Translations under genes and position numbers: made by a program
Notes under the pieces: generated by a model
What the model saw: only the letters and a program-made list of their open reading frames with translations
What the model was told of the DNA's origin: nothing
Database searches by the model: none
Shown here: one piece after another, positions 31,096 to 37,996 of the stretch
Numbering within the stretch: the stretch's first letter is position 1
Layout: every line of letters starts with the position of its first letter
Assembly: GCA_028687375.1 (NCBI GenBank)
Contig: JAQUAG010000015.1
Location: forward strand, 1-51,630
DNA from: Arcobacteraceae bacterium
Lineage (GTDB): Bacteria; Campylobacterota; Campylobacteria; Campylobacterales; Arcobacteraceae
DNA length: 51,630 nucleotides
Direction: 5' to 3'

Positions 31096-31320
31096 TCATC
31101 CAACATAGTGATAATGTATCATTGGTACTACAGAGATACTTATCGTTTGACCTATTTTATTTTTGAATTTTTTAATAGTTTCAAGTGTTACTGGTATCTC
31201 AAAATTATTTTCTAGTTGGTTTATTAACCCTACCAAAGAATTATCTTTACTTTCTATATGCAAGACACCTACATCTTTTTGAACACTAATTTTTATAAGT
31301 ATTCCTACTATTTTTAACAT
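31096..31320 (-). CDS. Small strand-rich protein, possible ssDNA-binding protein
   Basis: 74 residues, strand-rich start (MLKIVGILIKISVQKDVGVL), a short helix and a strand-rich end. AAAAAGGAT precedes the ATG. It lies upstream of rep, as the 89-aa protein does in element 2 and RstB/gpV-like proteins do in filamentous phages. No diagnostic motif. Confidence 0.55.
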   Translation of the reverse strand: MLKIVGILIKISVQKDVGVLHIESKDNSLVGLINQLENNFEIPVTLETIKKFKNKIGQTISISVVPMIHYHYVG

Positions 31321-31438
31321 TTTTATCCTTTTTGGATAATCGATTATCTTTTGTATTTCAATATTGATAGGGGAAGTTTAGGAATATTTTAAAAAAATAG
31401 CTATTGAAAAAAGTGGTAGATTGAGTGTTTTATGTAAT

Positions 31439-32551
31439 TTAACTTTTGCTTAAATTTAGATGTTTTGAAAAATAATGGTTTAAATTATTGATATAATTTT
31501 GAGCTGTATCGATACTATCTTGTGATTGTTTTATTTGAAGTCTTTCATCTTTAAACTCCAATAATCGTAAATCATAATAACTTATTTTTTCTCGTATCTC
31601 TTTAGTTCGTAATTTTTCAGGAGTAAATATATACTCATCAGTCGTATCTTTGTATGCTATGGTTGTGTTTTTTGCGATTGCTCTAATAAAATGTGCTAAT
31701 TTTGTTTTGGGCATTTTAGAATGATTAAATCTATAGGCAATATAAGTAAGCCAACTATTAACGATATCTTTTTTTGTTACTTGATAATCACTATTTAAAG
31801 TATGTTTTACTTCGTGATATGCTCCGATAATATTTCGTGTGATATTATCTTTAAATGTTTTTTCATCATATTCTAAATTATTTATTGCACTTATAGCCCT
31901 TGCCATTGAAGTTTTGTCTTTTTCAAATTCAGGTATTATAATATTTTGTTCGATATTTTTTTGTATATTATGTGAATATGGATTGTTATTATAAAGTTTG
32001 TAAGAATCTTTTATAAATTTGAGTTGATTTTTAATTGTCGTATTTGAGTTATGAGATATATTGATATTATCTTCTATTTTTTCTCTTCTATTGTGTAATC
32101 TTTCCCATTGTTTATATCTTCTATAATGTTTTTTAAATAAGTATCCCAATATAGTAAAATTATAAAAACATTCTTCGCCATTATCAAAAATCATTTTTGT
32201 ATCGTATTTACATAAATCATAAGCCATCATAACCATATCAAGAAACTTTTTATCATCTTCATTTTCAGGTGTAGTATAAAGAAGTTCTCCATACAATTTT
32301 TCAAATAATCTTTTGGCTTCATCTTCTGAACTAAAAGCTTTTAATCTATACGAATCAATAATTGTAAGTGTTTTTGATAATTTTCTAATGATTGGAGTAA
32401 TTAGATATTTTTTAGCATTGGGCAATTCTTTTCTTATAGCATATTCAACGGCTTTAATAATCAAAATCTGTTTTTTATTTTCTATTGCAAAAGATAAATA
32501 TTCGTATAACTTTAATAAATCTTTTGAGCTTACTGATTGATATTCAAACAT
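31439..32551 (-). CDS. 370-residue helical protein of element 3, unknown
   Basis: Charged, helical, Lys/Asn-rich, no membrane segment and no recognised motif. The ribosome site is weak (AATATAATT before the ATG), so the start is less certain. It occupies the place where element 2 has its ribbon-helix-helix gene and reads in the same direction as rep. Candidate roles are replication/maintenance or defence; the sequence does not decide. Confidence 0.6.
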   Translation of the reverse strand: MFEYQSVSSKDLLKLYEYLSFAIENKKQILIIKAVEYAIRKELPNAKKYLITPIIRKLSKTLTIIDSYRLKAFSSEDEAKRLFEKLYGELLYTTPENEDDKKFLDMVMMAYDLCKYDTKMIFDNGEECFYNFTILGYLFKKHYRRYKQWERLHNRREKIEDNINISHNSNTTIKNQLKFIKDSYKLYNNNPYSHNIQKNIEQNIIIPEFEKDKTSMARAISAINNLEYDEKTFKDNITRNIIGAYHEVKHTLNSDYQVTKKDIVNSWLTYIAYRFNHSKMPKTKLAHFIRAIAKNTTIAYKDTTDEYIFTPEKLRTKEIREKISYYDLRLLEFKDERLQIKQSQDSIDTAQNYINNLNHYFSKHLNLSKS

Positions 32552-32669
32552 AATTATATTGTATCTAAAAATTCAAAGAAGATTTTAGATTATGTTTTAT
32601 ATATGTTATTTTCTATTTTAAGAATGTTTGATATAGAATGTTGTATATTTAGATTTGAATGGAGTAATA

Positions 32670-33365
32670 ATGGTATTAGTAAAAGAAATACTTGCTTGGT
32701 TGTTTAATAATAACAAACAAGATATTTTAAATAATGAAGTGGATAAATTTTTATTGAGTGCTAGAATTACTGTAAACTCAAGATACAATGCATCTGTAAG
32801 ATTACAAAGGCAAGGTAAATTTTCTTTTGTTACAATTATTATGTTATCACTAGGTCTAGTTTTCATTCCATTAATACAAAATGCAGGAATAAAACTTTCA
32901 TTATCAAGTAATGTAATTAATATGATACAAGTTTTTATAGCTGTAGCTGTTCTTGTATATTCAATTGTGATATCAACGGCTAGGTATGATTTAAGAGCTG
33001 AGACACTTAGGGAATGTGGTGATAAGTTAAAAGAATTAAGTCGTGAAGTATCAAAAGAAAAACAATATTCAGATATAGATAATGATAAATTAACAACTTT
33101 TCAAAAAAGATATACTGATATTACTACTGATACTGAAAATCATGAAGCTATTGATTTTCAATTAGCCACATTGACTATGCAAAGAGATTTTAAAATTACT
33201 GGAATATCAAGAGCAATCTTATATTTAAAATTAAAATTATGGGGGTTAAGTGTTTATTTTATTCCTATATTACTAATTTTATTTGAAATTATTTTCATTA
33301 CTGATATATTAGGAGTAACATCAATTTTTACTGAGTATTTGCAAGTCCAAAATATAGAGGAATGA
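32670..33365 (+). CDS. SLATT-domain-like membrane protein (probable defence effector)
   Basis: 231 residues from ATG 32670 (GGAG six bases upstream). The pattern fits the SLATT fold: a helix with ARITVNSRYNASVRLQRQ, two membrane segments (about 50-72 and 82-105), then ARYDLRAETLRECGDKLKEL, a Y-x-D-I-T...ENHEAIDF segment and a further C-terminal hydrophobic pair (about 190-222). SLATT proteins are predicted membrane effectors that cause cell death in nucleotide-signalling and other conflict systems. No nucleotide cyclase gene is adjacent, so what would activate it is unclear. A strong terminator follows it. Confidence 0.6.
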   Translation: MVLVKEILAWLFNNNKQDILNNEVDKFLLSARITVNSRYNASVRLQRQGKFSFVTIIMLSLGLVFIPLIQNAGIKLSLSSNVINMIQVFIAVAVLVYSIVISTARYDLRAETLRECGDKLKELSREVSKEKQYSDIDNDKLTTFQKRYTDITTDTENHEAIDFQLATLTMQRDFKITGISRAILYLKLKLWGLSVYFIPILLILFEIIFITDILGVTSIFTEYLQVQNIEE

Positions 33366-33449
33366 ATACTAAAATTCAAAACTAAAGAATATAGATAAAA
33401 TTAAAGTTAACTAGAGAAAATATTTAGTTGAGAATATAGTTATCTTGAC

Positions 33450-33484
33450 AAGGATAATTTTAAATTTTTTATAAAATTATCCTT
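33450..33484 (+). terminator. Terminator after the SLATT-like gene
   Basis: Perfect 13-bp arms AAGGATAATTTTA/TAAAATTATCCTT with a 9-base AT loop and trailing T run. It isolates the SLATT-like gene from the next one. Confidence 0.75.
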
Positions 33485-33564
33485 TTTCTATCATACGAAT
33501 TCGTTTGAGAATAAAAACATTAATTTCATTTAAATTTATTTTTTTCATTTTAAGTTCTTTTCTC

Positions 33565-33570
33565 TATAAT
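33565..33570 (+). promoter_or_regulatory. -10 element (TATAAT) of the 33604 gene
   Basis: Perfect TATAAT 34 bases before ATG 33604. It lies downstream of the more distal ATG at 33505 and so supports the shorter gene. Confidence 0.55.
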
Positions 33571-33603
33571 TGCGTCTTAAAATATATAATAAAAGGAATA
33601 ATA

Positions 33604-34662
33604 ATGTCTGATATTAATTCATTTGAAGAAGAAGGTCCTGAACACTTTGGAATAATGTTACCTTGCAAACCAAGTGATTTTGGAGAGTTTATCTCTGGTT
33701 TACTTGGAAAACCTCAAACAATTGAAAAAGCTTTTAGAGGGACATTTGAAATCAAAAAAGAAGATATTTTTAATACATATTATTTAATTGAACAAAGAAT
33801 TCAACAACAAAATGAAGCTCAATTAATACAATTTAGCGTAAAGATTTTTTATAGTGATGAATCGTCTATATTATTAAATTCCATTAAAGCTTTTGAACAT
33901 TATGCTGAAGTTAGACCATTAGAATCAATTAAGGTAGCATTATCATGGACATACTTGATAAAATTTAAAAATAAATCCGTTCCAGAAAAACAAGAAATAA
34001 ATTTGTCATTTGATTCAGATGCTGAATTAATACTAGATGCTGAAGAATTAAGATACAGATTTTATGGTAGGGGAACAAGTATTTTTTGTAGAATAAATCA
34101 TACAGAAAGAACATGGGGAGTTGATATTGAATCTTTATTGACTGGGCATGTACATTCATTAACAAAAATGCCGACTAAATTTGAACAATTTTTATATACA
34201 AATAGTACAATTATTGGATTTATGTCTGGATTATTATTTTTAGCAAGTTTACTTTTTGCTAGTTGGAATGCATATTCTATATATCGAGATAAATATTTAG
34301 AAAATATTAATACTATGGCAAATCAAATTACTGAACCAATGGAATTTATTACCTTTAAGCTTACAAATTTATTAAATTTTGTAATAAGTGGTACAGATAG
34401 TCAATTGTCTCAAATTTTTATGATAGCCATTTTGATTTCAATATTTTTATCAGTATTTTTTGGATCTTTAATATCTGATAAAGTTAATAATAGACCTAAG
34501 AGTTTTGTATTATTATCAGCATTAGCAGAAAAACGGCAAAAAGAATCAGCAGTAATCAGAAAGAATAATTGGATTTATTTCATTGTTACAATAGTAATAG
34601 GAGTAGGAACAAGTATCATTGGTAGTATCCTCTTTAAAAGATTTGTTGAAAATTTAATTTGA
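33604..34662 (+). CDS. Protein with N-terminal soluble domain and three C-terminal TM segments
   Basis: 352 residues from ATG 33604, with AAAAGGAAT upstream. Residues 1-195 are soluble and mixed alpha/beta. Membrane segments lie at about 200-222, 270-290 and 320-342. Sensor-like soluble domain plus C-terminal membrane hairpins is common among pore-type effectors. It has its own promoter and sits between the SLATT-like gene and the toxin-antitoxin pairs. I do not recognise the soluble domain. Confidence 0.6.
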   Translation: MSDINSFEEEGPEHFGIMLPCKPSDFGEFISGLLGKPQTIEKAFRGTFEIKKEDIFNTYYLIEQRIQQQNEAQLIQFSVKIFYSDESSILLNSIKAFEHYAEVRPLESIKVALSWTYLIKFKNKSVPEKQEINLSFDSDAELILDAEELRYRFYGRGTSIFCRINHTERTWGVDIESLLTGHVHSLTKMPTKFEQFLYTNSTIIGFMSGLLFLASLLFASWNAYSIYRDKYLENINTMANQITEPMEFITFKLTNLLNFVISGTDSQLSQIFMIAILISIFLSVFFGSLISDKVNNRPKSFVLLSALAEKRQKESAVIRKNNWIYFIVTIVIGVGTSIIGSILFKRFVENLI

Positions 34663-34802
34663 AATAAGGTTAAATGATTTCTACCGTATATATTGATAGA
34701 ATTTTGAACCCTTCTTTCTAATATAAATCATATAAAAATATACTTGTAAATTAACTATTAAATTCGCTATAATATTAACATATATAAAATAGGAGTTTTA
34801 AA

Positions 34803-35111
34803 ATGGTAAGTTATACTCAAAATGAATTATTATCAATCACAGATTTTGCAAAATCTTTAAGTAAAGTGCTTGGGGAGATAAAAGAGCAAACTTTAGAAAA
34901 AGTTGGTGTGCTAAAAAACAATAAACTTGAAGCTGTTGTTATCTCAACTGATGAATATGAAAGACTTAAAGAGATTGAAAATAAGATGGAAATGTTAGAA
35001 CATAAAGAGATTTTTGAGATTATTCAAAATAGAAAAGAAACTAATAAATCTGAATATATCTCAATCGATACTATGGCAGAGAAGTTTAATATCAATATGA
35101 GTGCTTTGTAG
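34803..35111 (+). CDS. Phd/YefM-like antitoxin
   Basis: 102 residues. The N-terminal half fits the Phd/YefM fold (LLSITDFAKSLSKVLGEI, then VGVLKNNKLEAVVISTDEYERL), which binds the operon promoter; the charged C-terminus should neutralise the toxin. AGGAG precedes the ATG and a TATAAT (34768-34773) lies 30 bases upstream. The toxin gene begins one base after its stop. Confidence 0.85.
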   Translation: MVSYTQNELLSITDFAKSLSKVLGEIKEQTLEKVGVLKNNKLEAVVISTDEYERLKEIENKMEMLEHKEIFEIIQNRKETNKSEYISIDTMAEKFNINMSAL

Positions 35112-35112
35112 T

Positions 35113-35406
35113 ATGTATGAGTTAAAAGTTCATCCAAAAGTAGAGGATGATTTAAAAGAGCTTGACCATTCACTAAGAGTTCAAGTCTTTAAAAAATTAA
35201 AACAAATACAAGAATCACCACAACTAGGACTTCCATTGGGTAATAAAAATAATATGGATTTAAGTGGTTTTAGAAAAGTTTATGTGGCTAAAAAGAAAGT
35301 AAGAATTGTGTATGAAATACAAGATGATATATTATCTATCTACACTATAGCTATTGGTAAAAGAGATGATATGGAAGTTTATAAAAAGGCATCAGATAGA
35401 TTATAA
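35113..35406 (+). CDS. relE: RelE/ParE-family toxin
   Basis: 97 residues from ATG 35113. Typical family pattern: YELKVHPKVEDDLKEL, a helix with RVQVFKKLKQI, SGFRKVYVAKKKVRIVYEI and an IAIGKRDDMEVYKKA ending. Most relatives are ribosome-dependent mRNA interferases; some target gyrase. Paired with the Phd-like antitoxin in one operon. Confidence 0.88.
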   Translation: MYELKVHPKVEDDLKELDHSLRVQVFKKLKQIQESPQLGLPLGNKNNMDLSGFRKVYVAKKKVRIVYEIQDDILSIYTIAIGKRDDMEVYKKASDRL

Positions 35407-35417
35407 AATTTTGTTCT

Positions 35418-35948
35418 TTATTTTAAGCCTTTGATAAAATTATTATATTTATCAATAGAAGATTCATTTTTAGACCATTTTTTTAACTCTTTAAAATTTA
35501 CTTCATTTTTTTGAGCTACCCAAATAGCTTGAGTTAAACTTTGATGGTCATCCCAATGATAATAAGCTGCAAGTCTATCTTTGATGCAGTCTGTAGGGGT
35601 TAATAGTTTCAGTGTGCCAAAAGATGTTCTTAATTCATTGATTTCCTTAACTGGTGCATCGCCAACACCAAGAGGACCACTTGGAAACTCTATAAAGAAT
35701 TTTGTTTCAGGATAGATAAAATATTTTCCCTCTTCGATAAAACCTAATGATTCCATCACTTTTTTTATTTTGAAGAAAACTTCATTGTATCGATTCACCA
35801 AATCAATATCATAAGAGGTGTAGTCGCCTTGAGAGTAAATCTCTACACATGAACCACCAGATAATACCACATGAATATTGTGGTTGTTTAATTGTTCACA
35901 AACATAACTTGCAAGTTCAGGCATAGTCATTTTTGAAATATCACTCAT
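35418..35948 (-). CDS. Nucleotidyltransferase-fold protein (AbiEii/DUF6036-like)
   Basis: 176 residues. VVLSGGSCVEIYSQGDYTSYDIDLV holds the GG-S and D-x-D of the nucleotidyltransferase fold; a helical part with LTPTDCIKDRLAAYYHWDD follows. The start overlaps the stop of the winged-helix gene by ATGA. wHTH plus nucleotidyltransferase is the AbiE type IV toxin-antitoxin order (AbiEi/AbiEii), though both proteins here are shorter than AbiE, so a related but separate pair is more likely. The first D-x-D residues are present, which suggests an active enzyme. Confidence 0.7.
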   Translation of the reverse strand: MSDISKMTMPELASYVCEQLNNHNIHVVLSGGSCVEIYSQGDYTSYDIDLVNRYNEVFFKIKKVMESLGFIEEGKYFIYPETKFFIEFPSGPLGVGDAPVKEINELRTSFGTLKLLTPTDCIKDRLAAYYHWDDHQSLTQAIWVAQKNEVNFKELKKWSKNESSIDKYNNFIKGLK

Positions 35949-36274
35949 AATGGTTTTCCTTGTCTTCGTGGTCTTTTTCTAATGTTTGTAAGTTGTTCAA
36001 TAAGTTCAGGTTTATAAAATTCTCTAGTTCTTAACAATAGTGATTTTAGTTCATTTAAAAAAGCATATCTTGGATTAAAACTATAAACAATAGCTTTACC
36101 AACATTCTGACTTACAAGCACTCCTCCAAACTCTAACTTTTCAAGTTGTTTTTGAACAGGGTCAAGACCGATACTATAAAAAGTTTTAATTTCTGTTGCA
36201 TAGCCAGTTTCAAAAGCTAAAATAAATTGTAAAACTTGTTCTCTACATAAGCTACCAAATAATGGTTCTAACAT
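35945..36274 (-). CDS. Winged-helix regulator/antitoxin partner of the nucleotidyltransferase
   Basis: 109 residues. Winged-helix pattern (REQVLQFILAFETGYATEI, then LDPVQKQLEKLEFGGVLVSQ, then a strand pair) and a basic tail RKRPRRQGK. AAAGGAAAG precedes the ATG. First gene of the pair; expected to bind the promoter and control the downstream enzyme. Confidence 0.7.
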   Translation of the reverse strand: MLEPLFGSLCREQVLQFILAFETGYATEIKTFYSIGLDPVQKQLEKLEFGGVLVSQNVGKAIVYSFNPRYAFLNELKSLLLRTREFYKPELIEQLTNIRKRPRRQGKPL

Positions 36275-36449
36275 TTTCTTTCCTTTAACATATAAAGTAT
36301 ATTTTATAACCTATATTATATGTTTATATTTTTTTATTGTCAAGTGTAATTTTGAAGATTTTCTGCGATATTTGTTTAAAATGAAAAAAATATTATTCCT
36401 TTTATGATGATAAGAGAGTGATTTGATAGGTTTCTGAGAGTATTTTTAC

Positions 36450-36469
36450 TGTGCTAAAATTGTGCTAAA
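36450..36469 (+). repeat. Right arm-type site of element 3
   Basis: TGTGCTAAAATTGTGCTAAA, identical to 28162-28181. The region 36275-36676 otherwise shows only att site 4 and no gene. Confidence 0.7.
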
Positions 36470-36563
36470 AACGACCAAATTTGACCATTTTTCAAGAGTA
36501 GTGTTTTATTAGAAAGTGCCTATTTATGGGCTTTTATGGTGTTTAATTTTTCTTAAAAGTAGC

Positions 36564-36582
36564 CCCAGCATCCAGAGCCACT
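36564..36582 (+). repeat. att site 4 (right end of the island)
   Basis: CCCAGCATCCAGAGCCACT, one mismatch to the other copies, followed by CAAATAAATCCCTAAAA as at att site 2. It marks the junction with chromosome-like sequence. Confidence 0.8.
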
Positions 36583-36676
36583 TCAAATAAATCCCTAAAA
36601 TAAAGATTTAATAAAAGACAAAAAAGTATAGGCACATTTATTGCATACACTAAAATAAACCTCTAAAAGTGATTCC

Positions 36677-37906
36677 ATGCCAAACAGTACTTACGAAAAT
36701 ATCTTTGCAAAGTTACGAATAAACTTTTTATTCAATCATCCTTTTTTGTCTGTTTTAGCATTGTCTATCCCTACTATTTTCACCAAAAATAAAAAAAGTC
36801 CATTTTCTACAGATGGGGCAACACTTTCAATTGATTTAGAAAAATTAGAAAAATATAACGAAGCAAATATCACTTATTTGTATGCTCATACTTTACTTCA
36901 TATTGTACTTAAGCACCCTTTTAGACAAAAAACAAGAGATGCTTATATTTGGAATATGGCTTGTGATTTGGTTATCAATAATATCCTTGCATCATTTACA
37001 AATGTTGGTGTCATACCAGATGATGAGATAGTTGACTTTGAGCTTAAGGAGAAATGTGTAGAAGAGGTATATGAGATACTTTATAAAAAAGAGGAAGAGA
37101 AAAAAAACGAAAATAGTCAAAATGAAAATGAAGATAATGAAGAGATAAAAACTACGCCAAATCAAAATGGTAAACAAAAAGCCTATATTTATGACAGTTC
37201 AAAACTTGATCTTGAAGAGGTTACAGATGAAAAAACATCAAAAGGTGACCAAGAGAAGCTAGATGGAATTATTATCCAAGCACTCTCAATAGCAAACAAA
37301 AATACCACTTTATATAGTGGTTTACAAATAGAGATAAATACTCTTATAAAGCCAAAAATAGACTTACAAGAGAGTTTAAAAGAGTATCTTATAAGTTCTA
37401 GTTTTGAAAAAAAAACATCATATAAAAGGGCAGATAAAAGATTTATTCATAGTGGGCTTTATTTACCAGGGAGTGAAAAAAATAATGAAAATATCGAAAT
37501 ATATGTTGCCATCGATAGCTCATCAAGTGTAAGTGTGGATGAATACAAAAAGTTTTTAGGAATCATAAAAGAAATTTGTGAGAGTTTTTATGAGTACAAA
37601 ATGGTGATTTTACCATTTGATTTAAAGGTAAAAGTTGATTTTATTAAAGAGTTTGATAGTTTTAATAGTATCAATAAAGATGATTTTTTGATACCAAAAA
37701 GCGATGGAGGGACAGATTTTGACGAGGTGATAAGATACCTTAAAAAATCAACTGATAGCAGAAGTGAAAATCTCCTTTTGGTTTTGAGTGATGGGGAATT
37801 TGAGCTGAATGAATCTTTAGTTTGTGAAACAGTTTTTATAATTAGTGATAAAAAAAATTTACAAAAATTTCAACACTATGGAAGAGTTATAGAGTTCATT
37901 CTCTAA
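36677..37906 (+). CDS. DUF2201-type protein: putative metallopeptidase domain plus VWA domain
   Basis: 409 residues. The N-terminal domain has HTLLHIVLKH near residue 72, the histidine spacing of the DUF2201 putative metallopeptidase. A charged Glu/Asn linker (about 135-175) follows. The C-terminal VWA-like domain has a MIDAS motif AIDSSSSVS near 279, then SDGGTDFDEV near 343 and LSDGEF near 370. Such proteins normally pair with a MoxR-type AAA ATPase to remodel partner complexes; no such gene is in the window. It is the first gene after the island. Confidence 0.85.
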   Translation: MPNSTYENIFAKLRINFLFNHPFLSVLALSIPTIFTKNKKSPFSTDGATLSIDLEKLEKYNEANITYLYAHTLLHIVLKHPFRQKTRDAYIWNMACDLVINNILASFTNVGVIPDDEIVDFELKEKCVEEVYEILYKKEEEKKNENSQNENEDNEEIKTTPNQNGKQKAYIYDSSKLDLEEVTDEKTSKGDQEKLDGIIIQALSIANKNTTLYSGLQIEINTLIKPKIDLQESLKEYLISSSFEKKTSYKRADKRFIHSGLYLPGSEKNNENIEIYVAIDSSSSVSVDEYKKFLGIIKEICESFYEYKMVILPFDLKVKVDFIKEFDSFNSINKDDFLIPKSDGGTDFDEVIRYLKKSTDSRSENLLLVLSDGEFELNESLVCETVFIISDKKNLQKFQHYGRVIEFIL

Positions 37907-37996
37907 TAAATTTGAATAATTTTTAAAATAAATTCCTTAAATATTACTACTCCTTGACTATTTTTTGTTATAATTTCCGATTAATGAAGGATCGAT

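Larger units (their letters stand above)
28094..36582. mobile_element. Integrative element 3 with Rep_trans-like initiator and defence/toxin cargo (~8.5 kb)
   Basis: Bounded by att copies at 28094 and 36564 (the latter with one mismatch) and by identical 20-bp arm repeats (28162-28181, 36450-36469). Content: integrase, HTH/Xis-like, Rep_trans-like initiator, candidate origin hairpin, small protein, 370-aa unknown, SLATT-like membrane protein, second membrane protein, Phd/RelE and wHTH/NTase pairs. No virion or transfer genes. Confidence 0.8.

Noticed and set aside
33505-33603. Upstream ATG for the 352-aa membrane protein (adds an N-terminal hydrophobic segment)
   Set aside because: A TATAAT at 33565-33570 lies inside it and the ATG at 33604 has a proper ribosome site.
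22681-36582. Filamentous prophages
   Set aside because: RstA-like and gpA-like initiators and small possible ssDNA-binding proteins are present, but no Zot/pI, coat or adsorption protein is seen in either element.
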